Origin: Sphingomicrobium sp.
GTDB lineage: Bacteria > Pseudomonadota > Alphaproteobacteria > Sphingomonadales > Sphingomonadaceae
NCBI GenBank assembly: GCA_030447545.1
Contig: JAUJOV010000004.1
Location: 1 to 64,000 of the forward strand
DNA length: 64,000 bases
Reading direction: 5' to 3'
Shown here: positions 14,610-22,484 of the stretch, piece after piece
Numbering within the stretch: the first letter of the stretch is position 1
Layout of the letters: every line of letters starts with the position of its first letter
Notes under the pieces: generated by a model
Told to the model about the DNA's origin: nothing
What the model saw: the letters and a program-made list of their open reading frames with translations, nothing else
Database searches by the model: none
Translations under genes and position numbers: made by a program

Positions 14610-15828
14610 TGCCGCGATCCAGCGGCAGAGTGAGCGCTACTCGATAGCCGTTGTCGGCCGCAGGTTCGAACTCGCACCTCGCCGCGTCGCCGAAGCGCGC
14701 CTCCAGCCGCTGGCGCACATTGGCGAGCCCGACCCCGGTGCCCTCGGGCTTGTCGCGGCGCTTCCTGGCCGGCGGCGCCCCGCCGCTGTTCGCGACCTCG
14801 ATGGTGAAGCGGCCCGGTCCGGCCTCGCTGGCGCTTATGCTCAGAGTCACCGGGTCCCGAGTGCCCGTGACTCCGTGCTTGATCGCATTTTCGACGATCG
14901 GCTGGAGGATCAGGCCGGGCACCCGCGCGTCCTGAAGTTCTTCGGGAATGTCGATCTCGACCTTGAGCCGCCTGGGAAAGCGCACCTTTTCGATGTCGAG
15001 GTAGAGCCGCTGCAGCGCGATCTCCTCCTTCAGCGTGACGTCCGCGCTCGCGTCGAGCGACAGGCTCGAGCGGAAGAAGGTCGACAGCTTGAGGATCATC
15101 GACTCCGCTTCCTCGGGCCGGCGGGTCATCACCAGCGAGGACAGCGAGTTCAGCGTGTTGAACAGGAAGTGCGGGTTGACCTGGTAGCGCAGCGCCCGGA
15201 CTTGCGCCGCCTGCGCCGCGGTTTCCGCTTCGGCCGCGCGGCGCCTGGCGTTCAGCGCCTCGGCCTGAGCCTTGGTCGCCAGATAAAAGGCGCTCCAGGC
15301 GATGAAGAAGAACAGCCACATCGCCGCCATGTCGGCGGCGAAGCGCAGCCTCTTGTTGGCATCGAGCTCGCCGATTCGGGGCATTGTCAGAACGAGCGGC
15401 TCCTGCGCCTCCCGCTCGACCCGGATGGTGTGACCCCGCGAAATGATCACGAACCCTTCGCGCGCCTGGTATCGCATTTCCTCCTTGGGCTCGCGTAACT
15501 GGTCCTGAACTGCGAGCAGGGTGACGGCAAGCGTCACCGCCGCGGCAACCGAGCCCGCCGCGGCCACGACGGCCTTGCGCCGGATGCTCGCCCCTCCCGC
15601 GAACAAGGCGATGGCGATGTACACCATTCCCGTCAGCACGATGCCGATGCCGATGATCATCAGCCGGTTGACCAGGATGGTGCCCGGATCGGCGCTCAGG
15701 AAAGCGCGTGCGGCGACCGTCAGCGCATAGACGAACCAGAAGGCGAGGATCGACTTGAGCGCCAGCGGCCAGTCCGAAAAACGACCGCGGCCGAGGCGGT
15801 CGTCACCAGCGATGATCGTACCGTGCAT
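14602..15828 (-). CDS. LytS-type sensor histidine kinase
   Basis: 408 residues from ATG 15828 with AAGGGGG upstream. It has an N-terminal membrane region with about four helices (residues 24-45, 52-76, 85-108, 166-185) and a short periplasmic or loop segment at 115-160. The His_kinase domain has His220 in VNPHFLFNTLNSLSSLV, an N-box PIVENAIKHG near 311-320, and a G-box GTGVGLANVRQRL near 366-378. It autophosphorylates and passes phosphate to the LytTR regulator whose gene overlaps its last codons. The signal sensed is unknown. Confidence 0.92.
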   Translation of the reverse strand: MHGTIIAGDDRLGRGRFSDWPLALKSILAFWFVYALTVAARAFLSADPGTILVNRLMIIGIGIVLTGMVYIAIALFAGGASIRRKAVVAAAGSVAAAVTLAVTLLAVQDQLREPKEEMRYQAREGFVIISRGHTIRVEREAQEPLVLTMPRIGELDANKRLRFAADMAAMWLFFFIAWSAFYLATKAQAEALNARRRAAEAETAAQAAQVRALRYQVNPHFLFNTLNSLSSLVMTRRPEEAESMILKLSTFFRSSLSLDASADVTLKEEIALQRLYLDIEKVRFPRRLKVEIDIPEELQDARVPGLILQPIVENAIKHGVTGTRDPVTLSISASEAGPGRFTIEVANSGGAPPARKRRDKPEGTGVGLANVRQRLEARFGDAARCEFEPAADNGYRVALTLPLDRGNG

Positions 15829-15938
15829 CGGCCCCCTTGTACGCGCGCGCCGGCCGCTGCGCCATTCGTCGCCGGCCGCTTGGCAGTAAGGGAGGAGCCG
15901 CCCGTAGAAAGGGAGCGCAGATGACGGCCTGCGGCGCA

Positions 15939-15963
15939 GGAACGGCGGTCGCGCTCGCTCGTT
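15939..15963 (+). promoter_or_regulatory. EcfG-type general stress promoter
   Basis: GGAAC (15939-15943) and CGTT (15960-15963) with 16 bases between them, 25-40 bases before the start of the small acidic protein gene. Confidence 0.7.
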
Positions 15964-15988
15964 CATCTGCGCAACGATTCGTGATGGA

Positions 15989-16228
15989 ATGGACGCCGCA
16001 ATGACTGCATCCAAACAGCGCAAGGACAAGGTTCCCCCGGCCGTGATGTCCGGACAGCCGGACGAGGATCTCGAGGAGCGCCTGCGCGAGCACCCCCACG
16101 ATGCAAGCACCAAGGTCGACGTCGGCAGCGACGAATCTATGGACGCGTCCGATCCGCCGGCGGCGGCACAGCCCGGCTCCACCGAGCCGGCGCCTTCCTC
16201 CGGTTTCCCGGAAGACGAGGACCGCTGA
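15989..16228 (+). CDS. Small acidic hydrophilic protein
   Basis: 79 residues from ATG 15989; ATG 16001 in the same frame is an equally likely start and gives MTASKQRKDKVPPAVMSG. It has no hydrophobic segment. The chain is rich in Asp, Glu, Pro and Ser (PDEDLEERLREHPHDAS, SGFPEDEDR) and is probably disordered. It is preceded by a GGAAC-N16-CGTT promoter, so it is likely part of the general stress response. It is divergent from the histidine kinase gene. The function is unknown. Confidence 0.7.
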   Translation: MDAAMTASKQRKDKVPPAVMSGQPDEDLEERLREHPHDASTKVDVGSDESMDASDPPAAAQPGSTEPAPSSGFPEDEDR

Positions 16229-16250
16229 AGCGGCCTAAAACGTCCACAGC

Positions 16251-16259
16251 TTATCCACA
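16251..16259. promoter_or_regulatory. Perfect DnaA-box sequence TTATCCACA
   Basis: One exact match to the strong DnaA box, preceded six bases upstream by a partial copy (GTCCACAG). It lies in the 200-base gap before the gene at 16430. A single box may titrate DnaA or regulate the neighbour; there is no AT-rich unwinding region or box cluster of an origin. Confidence 0.5.
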
Positions 16260-16429
16260 GTCCCGTTGCACGGAATCAACACGCGGCCGTTAAGCGACGA
16301 GCCGTGAAACTTTGACATTGCGATGTAGGACCCCCTCTGATTCAATATGAACGGGGGTGGGATACGTGGTTAAGCAATACGCAACCAAACTGGCCGCATG
16401 ATCCCGCCGGAGGGTAAGGAGTCGGGTTC

Positions 16430-16981
16430 ATGATTACGCGGACCAGCCAGCCGGCTAACGGCGCGACGCTGATTTCCGAAATGAAGGAGTTCGCCAGCTT
16501 TCCGAAGGCGACGCAGCGCTACATCCGGCGCTCGCTCGATGTGGCCTACGGTCGGCGTGACCCGATCGAATGCTGGGCGCGCGATGAAGGCGAGGCGGCA
16601 TCGATCCGCGCTCAGGCCCGCGTGTACAAGCAATTCGACCATCTTCGCATGCAGGTCCCGGACGACAGCGGACTGGACATGATCGAGCCGTTCATCGGCA
16701 TGCTGATCACCGTCTCGGCCTTCGACCTCGGCCAGGACCGGCTGCCCAACTTCGCCGCCTACCGCTTCCTCTACGAGCGACTGGTCGGCGCTGCCGCCCG
16801 CCCGTGGCTGCCCGCGGCCTTCTGCGCCGCTGCGGCGCTTCCGCACCTGCACCCGGACCGCCGGCGCACTTTGCTCCAGTCGATCAGCGAGAGCGCGGCA
16901 ACCGCGCCCGGCTGGTCGAGCCGCGAGCCGGTGTTCTGGCCCGAGTGGGTCGAGAAGGTCGACAGCAAGGCGGCTGCGTAG
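16430..16981 (+). CDS. Hypothetical cytoplasmic protein
   Basis: 183 residues from ATG 16430 with TAAGGAG upstream. It has no signal peptide or membrane segment. Notable segments are MKEFASFPKATQRYIRRSLDV, RDPIECWARDEGEAASIRAQ, a hydrophobic IEPFIGMLITVSAF stretch and the C-terminal PVFWPEWVEKVDSKAAA. I do not recognise a family. It stands alone: upstream is a gap with a DnaA box, downstream an inverted repeat and a convergent operon. Confidence 0.75.
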   Translation: MITRTSQPANGATLISEMKEFASFPKATQRYIRRSLDVAYGRRDPIECWARDEGEAASIRAQARVYKQFDHLRMQVPDDSGLDMIEPFIGMLITVSAFDLGQDRLPNFAAYRFLYERLVGAAARPWLPAAFCAAAALPHLHPDRRRTLLQSISESAATAPGWSSREPVFWPEWVEKVDSKAAA

Positions 16982-17023
16982 GCGCTACGCGACCAGCGTC
17001 CGTAGTGCAGTTCACCGCGCTTT

Positions 17024-17115
17024 CGTTCGTCCTGAGCGAAGTCGAAGGGCGCTGGCTCGACGCTCGTGCAAATCGCCCATCGACTACGCGCTTCGCGCTC
17101 CGCTCAGGACGAACG
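17024..17115. repeat. Inverted repeat element with CGTTCGTCCTGAGCG arms
   Basis: Perfect 15-bp inverted arms at 17024-17038 and 17101-17115, extended by AAGTCGAAGG on the left. I recognise this as the type of dispersed intergenic repeat common in sphingomonad genomes. It fills the gap between two convergent genes. Confidence 0.75.
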
Positions 17116-17123
17116 GAACCTAC

Positions 17124-17618
17124 TCAACCGTACTCCGCGACTGACGGGTAGATTTCCGCCAGCTGCCGGATCGTCTCCTCCGCATTCTTGTGATGTACGA
17201 ACACCCCGCCGGCATTCTCCCACAGGTGCCGGTGGTTCTCGCGGTCGTCGACGAGCACGTCGCCCTTTTCCATGTGCAGATGCTTCTCGCGCGCCATCGT
17301 CGTGATGATCGGAACGCCGGGGAAATGCTGCGCCGCCCAGCGCTCCTTCTGCGGAGCCGCCCATTTGCCCAGCGGCAGGCCGGTGAGGATCGTCGGGTTC
17401 AAATGCCTGACCGCTTCGAACAGCCCCTGGGCGTCGGGCATCTCCGGAAGGTCGCCGTAGAAATTGCCGTGCGCAGCAAGGCGCTTCCAGAACAGCCCCT
17501 TGCCGTGCCGCGCCTCGAACGCCGCGGGAGTCGTTCCCAGCAGCTGCCTCGCGCCCGCGTCGAAGTCGGCGAGCACTCCGTCGCAGTCGAGAAACAGATG
17601 CGGCTGCTTTTTCGCCAT
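17124..17618 (-). CDS. HAD-superfamily 5'(3')-nucleotidase-like phosphatase
   Basis: 164 residues. The HAD motif I is DCDGVLADFD with Asp11 as nucleophile and Asp13 as acid/base. Motif II is ILTG. KERWAAQHFPGVPI and motif III/IV VLVDDRENHRHLWENAGGVFVHHKN complete the domain. The short cap and overall length fit the NT5C-like deoxynucleotidase family, which dephosphorylates (deoxy)nucleoside monophosphates. It is the last gene of an operon: its ATG follows the stop of the possible 2H phosphoesterase by one base. The substrate is unproven; a role in trimming phosphates made by its neighbour is only a suggestion. Confidence 0.85.
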   Translation of the reverse strand: MAKKQPHLFLDCDGVLADFDAGARQLLGTTPAAFEARHGKGLFWKRLAAHGNFYGDLPEMPDAQGLFEAVRHLNPTILTGLPLGKWAAPQKERWAAQHFPGVPIITTMAREKHLHMEKGDVLVDDRENHRHLWENAGGVFVHHKNAEETIRQLAEIYPSVAEYG

Positions 17619-17619
17619 T

Positions 17620-17994
17620 TCAGAACCGTCCAGGCTCGAGCCTGACGGGGATCGGATGATCGAGCTCCTTCCAGCCGCGTTCCTTGAGCACGTCGTTGCT
17701 TTCGCGGGCGCGGCGGCCGGGGCCGAGCGACCAGGTGATGTGGTAGGTCGAGCCGTCCGGCCGGTCGGTGGTGCCGTCGATCGTCACCACCATCGCTTCG
17801 ACGCCGTTTTCGTCATCGGTCCGCCCGACGATCTCCGCCTTTACCTGCGGCGGCAGAGGATCATTGGCCGCGTCGGTCCTCAACGTCACATGGTGCGCGA
17901 CGGTCTTCTCGTATCTCGGCTGGAAGCGCTGCAGCAGCTTCGCGCGGTCGTCTTCCGCAAGCAGCCAGCCGATGACGGTGCCGGATTTTGCCAT
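17620..17994 (-). CDS. Small protein with two HxTx motifs, possible 2H phosphoesterase
   Basis: 124 residues, soluble. Two motifs of the type that defines 2H phosphoesterases are visible: HVTL at 35-38 and HITW at 85-88, about 50 residues apart, each after a beta-strand-like segment. 2H enzymes act on 2',3'-cyclic or 2'-5' phosphodiester bonds in RNA or nucleotides. The motif spacing is shorter than the usual 80 residues or so, so the assignment is tentative. It is sandwiched in one operon between the Mur ligase (26 bases upstream) and the HAD phosphatase (one base downstream). The start is ATG 17994. Confidence 0.6.
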   Translation of the reverse strand: MAKSGTVIGWLLAEDDRAKLLQRFQPRYEKTVAHHVTLRTDAANDPLPPQVKAEIVGRTDDENGVEAMVVTIDGTTDRPDGSTYHITWSLGPGRRARESNDVLKERGWKELDHPIPVRLEPGRF

Positions 17995-18019
17995 GGTGGC
18001 CGGACGCGGAAGAGGCGCG

Positions 18020-19417
18020 TCAGTTCCGCTGCGCGAGCCGCTCCACCAGCTCGGCCGCGAATTCGCTCAAGCTGTCGTCGCGCGCGCCCATGATGACGAT
18101 GCGGTCGCCTTCCCGCGCTTCGGCGAGCAGCGCCTCGCCGATCGCCGCGCGCTCGGGGATGTGCTCCGCCTGGCGGCCCTGCGCGCGCACCTGCCCGGTA
18201 AGCCAATCCGAGCCGCGCGCCCGCTCGACCGTCCCTCCCTGATAGACCGGGTCCGGCAGATAGAGGCGGTCGTTCGGCGCCATGCCTTCGGTGAAGCTTC
18301 GCGCCAGCTCGTCGCCCATCTTGGCGAGCGGGCCATAGCCGTGCGGCTGGAACAGGATCAGCAGCCGCCCGGGCTGGGCGCGCAGAGTCGCCAGCGTCGC
18401 GTCGATCTTGTCGGGATTGTGCGCGAAGTCGTCGATCACCGTCACGCCCGCGGCACTGCCGACCGTTTCTAGCCGGCGCCTCAGCCCCTCGAACCGCGAT
18501 ATCGCTTCGGCGGCTTCGGCGAGCGGGACTCCGAGCGAGCGGGCCGCCGCAATGGCGGCAAGCGCATTGGATGCGTTGTGCCGCCCTGGAACCACAAGAC
18601 GCACGTCCTGCTGCTCCTCGCCGGCGATGACCGTGAACCTGCTCCCCGAGCCGTTGAGCTGGACGTTGCGCCCCTTGAACTCGGCCGCCGGGCTGTCGAA
18701 GCCGTAGCCGACCCGTCTGTCGGGCGGAATCATGTCCGCGAGCGCGCGGGTTTCCGGGTCGTCGAGGTTGAGCACCCCCTTGCGCGAGGCGTTGAGGAAG
18801 CCGGCGAAAAGTTCGCGAAGTTCGGCCATTTCCTTATGATCGAGGCTGATGTTGGTCAGCACCGCGACCTCCGGCCGGTAGAGAGCGATCGAGCCGTCGC
18901 TTTCGTCGACCTCGCTGACGAACAGCTCGGGATCGCCGACCAGGGCACTTGCGAAGGGCGCGGAAGGGGTGACGAAATTCTTCATCACCGCGCCGTTCAT
19001 CACCGTCGGCTGGCGGTGCGTCGCGTGGAGGATCCACCCGACCATTCCGGTGACCGTCGACTTGCCGCTGGTGCCGCCGACGGCGACGCTGCGCTGTGCC
19101 TCGTTGAGCAGCAGCGCGAGGAATTCCGGGCGGGTGTAATGCTCGAGGCCGAGCTCGCGCGCGCGCATGACGTCGGGGATCGAATCCTCGACCGCCGCGG
19201 ACGTCACGAGGGTCATCCCCGGCTGCAGCCCCGAGCCGTCCTGCGGGAACAGCTGGATCCCGAGCGAGCGCAGATAAGCGAACTTGGACGCGACTCGCCC
19301 CGCGTCGAGCGAGCGGTCGGAGCCGGCCACGCGGTTGCCCGAAGCGCGCAGGATGCTCGCCAGCGGGAGCATCCCGCTGCCGCCGATGCCGCAGAAGAAG
19401 ATGGTGGAATCTTTCAT
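18020..19417 (-). CDS. mpl: Mur ligase family protein, Mpl/MurC type
   Basis: 465 residues, starting MKDSTIFFCGIGGSGMLPLA. The three Mur ligase domains are present: a UDP-binding Rossmann part (GIGGSGM at 10-16), an ATP-binding central domain with P-loop GGTSGKST at 114-121, and a C-terminal domain with VIDDFAHNPDKIDATL. MurC and Mpl normally have GTHGKTTT in the P-loop; here it is GTSGKST, a divergent form. Together with an LD-carboxypeptidase nearby this suggests Mpl, which reattaches recycled murein peptide to UDP-MurNAc, rather than the biosynthetic MurC. A second MurC for synthesis should exist elsewhere. Lead gene of a three-gene operon. MurC paralogue remains an alternative. Confidence 0.75.
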   Translation of the reverse strand: MKDSTIFFCGIGGSGMLPLASILRASGNRVAGSDRSLDAGRVASKFAYLRSLGIQLFPQDGSGLQPGMTLVTSAAVEDSIPDVMRARELGLEHYTRPEFLALLLNEAQRSVAVGGTSGKSTVTGMVGWILHATHRQPTVMNGAVMKNFVTPSAPFASALVGDPELFVSEVDESDGSIALYRPEVAVLTNISLDHKEMAELRELFAGFLNASRKGVLNLDDPETRALADMIPPDRRVGYGFDSPAAEFKGRNVQLNGSGSRFTVIAGEEQQDVRLVVPGRHNASNALAAIAAARSLGVPLAEAAEAISRFEGLRRRLETVGSAAGVTVIDDFAHNPDKIDATLATLRAQPGRLLILFQPHGYGPLAKMGDELARSFTEGMAPNDRLYLPDPVYQGGTVERARGSDWLTGQVRAQGRQAEHIPERAAIGEALLAEAREGDRIVIMGARDDSLSEFAAELVERLAQRN

Positions 19418-19457
19418 CTGCGGCTGCCCCTATTGGGTGGGCAGCGGGAGGCAAGGC

Positions 19458-21221
19458 CTATTTGCAGGCACCTCCGCCCGGCCAGCCGGTCCAGCCCGGA
19501 CCGCGCACCACTCGGCCGGGCTTGGCGCCGGTATGCTGCCCGCCGCGAAGCACCTGCACGCCGTTGACGAACACGTCGCGAACGCCGGTCGCGAGCTGCT
19601 GCGGCCTGGCGAAGGTGCCATGGTCGCGAACCGTGGCAGGATCGAACACGACGATGTCGGCCGCATAGCCGGGCCGGAGCGAGCCGCGGTCCCTGAGGCC
19701 GAGGTTCGCCGCGGGGAAGGCGGTCAGCCGCCGGATCGCGTCGGGCAGCGCCGCAGCCTTTTCGTCGCGCACATATCTGCCGAGCACGCGGGCGAACGTG
19801 CCGTAGGCGCGCGGGTGGGTGCTCGACTTCAGGAACACGCCCTCGGGCGCCTGAGAGCCGGCGTCCGAGCCGAAGCTCATCCACGGCAGGCCCACCGCGC
19901 GGCGGACATTGTCCTCGCTCATGCTGAAATAGACGACCTGGATGCGCGATTCGTCGGCGACGATCAGGTCGGCCGCGACCTCTTCGGGCCGCTTGCCGCG
20001 TTCCTTGGCAACGTCGGCAAGAGTCCTTCCGGTCAGCGGCTTCAACGCATCCTTCTTGAACCCGACGAGGATCACCTTGTCCGGCTCCTGGACCACCAGC
20101 TTGGTGTTCTCCGTCGCCTTGGGCCCGCGCATTTCGGCAAAGGCGCGCGCGCGCTGCTTGGGATCCTTGAGGCGCCGGACCCAGGCCTCGAGCCCGCCGT
20201 CCTGGATCCACAGCGGAAAGGCCGCGTCGAAGCCGGTCGAGCTTGCCGGATAGGTGTACATGTCGGCGGTGATCCGGTGGCCCGCGGCACGCGCCGCCTC
20301 CACGCGCGCGATCGCCGCGTCGATCTTGTGCCAGTTGTCGCGGCCCGCTTGCTTGAAGTGATAGATTTCGGCGGGCGCCCCCGACTTCTTGGAGATCTCG
20401 ATCAGCTCGTCGATGGATTCGAGCAGCCTGGGCCCCTCGTCGCGCATGTGGCTGATGTACATGCCGCCGCACCTGCCCGCTTCCTCGGTGAGCGCGATCA
20501 GCTCCGGCGTCTCGGCGAAATTGGCCGGAGCGTAGATCAGCGACGAGCCAACCCCGACCGCGCCTTCCTGCATTGCCTGCCGCACGAGCGCGCGCATCCG
20601 CTTGAGCTCCTCGGGGCTCGGGTCGACGTCCTTCTCGCCCAGCTCGTGGGTTCGAACCGTGGTCGCGCCGACGAACGAGGCGATGTTCGGAGTGACTCCG
20701 CGCCGCGCCATATGGTCGAGATATTCGCCGAGCGTGGTCCACTCGATCTTATATTTGATGTCGCCCTGGCGCTTGAGCCTCAGCGCCTTCATCTCGGGGT
20801 TCCACGGCCCCATCGACCAGCCTTCGCCGAACACTTCCAGGGTCACGCCCTGGACGGTGTCGCTCATCCCGCGCCCGTCCTCGATCAGCGTCTCGTTCGC
20901 CCAGCTGAGCATGTTGATGAAGCCCGGAGCGACCGCCATTCCGGCGGCATCCACCCCGGTCCGGCCCCGCGCCTTGGTCGCGGGCCCGCCGACCGCGACG
21001 ATCCGGTCGCCGTTGACCAGCACGTCCCCGACATAAGGCGCGCCGCCCGAGCCGTCGTAGATCGTGCCGTTGCGAATCACGACGTCGTAGACCGGAACGG
21101 GCAGCGGCGCGGCCAATGGCGCGGATGGCGGCGGCGGTGCCTGGGCAAGCTGCACGGGCGCTGCCGTGCAGGAGGCGAGAAGCGACAAAGCGGCGGCGGC
21201 AAGGGCGAAGCGGCGGATCAT
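19458..21221 (-). CDS. D-aminoacylase-like amidohydrolase, lipoprotein, lacking the HxH motif
   Basis: 587 residues from ATG 21221 with GAGGTG upstream. A lipoprotein signal ends LSLLASC. The amidohydrolase fold is clear: VRNGTIYDGSG-like opening, VAPGFINMLSWANETL, EIYHFKQAG, DMYTYPASSTG, FGSDAGSQAPEG, and a composite-barrel end with GYAADIVVFDP. In N-acyl-D-amino-acid deacylases the PGFID segment is followed by HxHxD metal ligands; here NMLSWANE occupies that place, so the first metal site is missing or remodelled. It probably acts on peptides or acylated amino acids in the periplasm or outer membrane, but altered chemistry is possible. It lies between the Mur ligase and the LD-carboxypeptidase gene. 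Confidence 0.85.
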   Translation of the reverse strand: MIRRFALAAAALSLLASCTAAPVQLAQAPPPPSAPLAAPLPVPVYDVVIRNGTIYDGSGGAPYVGDVLVNGDRIVAVGGPATKARGRTGVDAAGMAVAPGFINMLSWANETLIEDGRGMSDTVQGVTLEVFGEGWSMGPWNPEMKALRLKRQGDIKYKIEWTTLGEYLDHMARRGVTPNIASFVGATTVRTHELGEKDVDPSPEELKRMRALVRQAMQEGAVGVGSSLIYAPANFAETPELIALTEEAGRCGGMYISHMRDEGPRLLESIDELIEISKKSGAPAEIYHFKQAGRDNWHKIDAAIARVEAARAAGHRITADMYTYPASSTGFDAAFPLWIQDGGLEAWVRRLKDPKQRARAFAEMRGPKATENTKLVVQEPDKVILVGFKKDALKPLTGRTLADVAKERGKRPEEVAADLIVADESRIQVVYFSMSEDNVRRAVGLPWMSFGSDAGSQAPEGVFLKSSTHPRAYGTFARVLGRYVRDEKAAALPDAIRRLTAFPAANLGLRDRGSLRPGYAADIVVFDPATVRDHGTFARPQQLATGVRDVFVNGVQVLRGGQHTGAKPGRVVRGPGWTGWPGGGACK

Positions 21222-21295
21222 CGGGGCACCTCGAACTGGACGCTGGACAAGCTGCCCCATTGCGCGCGCCCGCGCTACCGGCAAATGGTGAGTGC

Positions 21296-22120
21296 ATGAG
21301 GATCGCCGTCGTCGCGCCGAGCTGCACCCTATCGCGCGAGGCGGCCGAACGGGCGGGGGCGCTGGTCCGCGAGCGCGGCGACTGCGAGCTGTTCGTCCAC
21401 CCGCAATGCTTCCTCGCCGACGGCCATTTCGCCGGAAGCGACGAGCAACGGCTCGCGGCTCTGCGCGAAGTCATGGCCGACGAGTCGCTCGACGCAATCT
21501 GGTTCGCGCGCGGCGGCTACGGCTCCAACCGGATCGCCGAAGCCGCGGCCCGCGACCTGCCCGCCGCCGCCCACACCAAGCTCTACATCGGCTACAGCGA
21601 CGCGGGTTTCCTGCACGCGGCCTTCCACCAGGCTGGGCTGGAAGTCGCCTGGGGCCCGATGCCGCAGGACGCAATGCGGGGCGGAGGCGAAGCGGCGATC
21701 GCCCGGGCGCTCGACTGGATCGTGGCCCGCGACCCGTCGGCGCTCGAACCGGACCTCCAGCCGCCGGCCATGGCGTTCAACCTGACGGTGCTCGCGACCT
21801 TGCTCGGAACCGTCCTCGAGCCCGATTTGTCGGGCGTCGACCTGCTGATCGAGGACGTGAACGAGCACCACTACCGGATCGACCGCACGATGTTCCATGT
21901 CACGGCGAGCGCCAACGTCCGGCGCGTCGCGCGCCTGAGGCTCGGGCGGGTCGGCGACATCCCGTCCAACGACCCCGATTTCGGACGCGACGAGGAAGCC
22001 ATCGTGCGCGAGTGGTGCGAGCGCTCGAACATCGCGTTCGGCGGCCGCGCGGACATCGGTCATGACGCGCACAATCGGGTCGTCCCGTTTCAGAGGGAAA
22101 TAAGCGGATTTTCCCTCTGA
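21296..22120 (+). CDS. S66 family LD-carboxypeptidase (LdcA/MccF-like)
   Basis: 274 residues from ATG 21296. The family landmarks are RGGYGSNRI near 72-80, the nucleophile in LYIGYSDAGFLH (Ser100), the glutamate in LLIEDVNEHHYRIDR, and the histidine in GHDAHN near the C-terminus. LdcA enzymes remove the terminal D-Ala from muropeptide tetrapeptides in the cytoplasm, producing the tripeptide used by Mpl. No signal peptide is present, consistent with this. It is divergent from the D-aminoacylase-like gene. The last residues and stop codon are encoded inside a 13-bp inverted repeat (22088-22122), so the natural C-terminus may have been replaced. Confidence 0.88.
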   Translation: MRIAVVAPSCTLSREAAERAGALVRERGDCELFVHPQCFLADGHFAGSDEQRLAALREVMADESLDAIWFARGGYGSNRIAEAAARDLPAAAHTKLYIGYSDAGFLHAAFHQAGLEVAWGPMPQDAMRGGGEAAIARALDWIVARDPSALEPDLQPPAMAFNLTVLATLLGTVLEPDLSGVDLLIEDVNEHHYRIDRTMFHVTASANVRRVARLRLGRVGDIPSNDPDFGRDEEAIVREWCERSNIAFGGRADIGHDAHNRVVPFQREISGFSL

Positions 22121-22122
22121 AA
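22088..22122. repeat. 13-bp perfect inverted repeat covering the end of the S66 gene
   Basis: TTTCAGAGGGAAA (22088-22100) and TTTCCCTCTGAAA (22110-22122) with a nine-base loop. The stop codon of the preceding gene lies in the right arm. It can fold as an RNA hairpin and may act as terminator. Confidence 0.85.
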
Positions 22123-22182
22123 GCGCATTGCCAAGAAGCCGGCTTTGCGCTCTACCGGACCGAAGAACAACAGGAGGGCCAT

Positions 22183-22461
22183 ATGGCATCGAAATCGGGC
22201 GGTTCGGGTAGGAAAGCAGGCGGCGGGTTGGCACGGCCGGTACAGCCATCGCCGGAGCTGGCGGAGATTACCGGCAATGAGCCGCTGCCGCGCAGCCAGG
22301 TGGTCTCGAAAGTGTGGGACCACATCCGCAAGAACAACCTGCAGAACCCGCAAAACAAACGGGAAATCGTCGCTGACGACAAGCTGAAGAAGGTCTTCGG
22401 CGGTCGCGAGCGGGTCAGCATGTTCGAAATGAACAAGCACCTGTCGAACCATCTGAAATAA
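22183..22461 (+). CDS. SWIB/MDM2 domain protein
   Basis: 92 residues with CAGGAGGG before ATG 22183. Residues 1-20 are Gly/Ser/Lys-rich. The remainder is one SWIB domain: NEPLPRSQVVSKVWDHIRKNN, LQNPQNKREIVADDKLKKVF, then MFEMNKHLSNHLK. SWIB domains occur in eukaryotic chromatin-remodelling complexes and in chlamydial and alphaproteobacterial stand-alone proteins, where they are thought to bind DNA or proteins. Its exact job here is unknown. It is monocistronic with its own terminator. Confidence 0.93.
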   Translation: MASKSGGSGRKAGGGLARPVQPSPELAEITGNEPLPRSQVVSKVWDHIRKNNLQNPQNKREIVADDKLKKVFGGRERVSMFEMNKHLSNHLK

Positions 22462-22484
22462 GCCCGGCACCAGCCTTGGGCCAG

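Noticed and set aside
16230..16430. Replication origin
   Set aside because: Only one DnaA box, no AT-rich unwinding element and no origin-associated genes nearby.
19284..21299. Plus-strand frame of about 670 codons
   Set aside because: Antisense to the D-aminoacylase-like lipoprotein; composition typical of a shadow frame.
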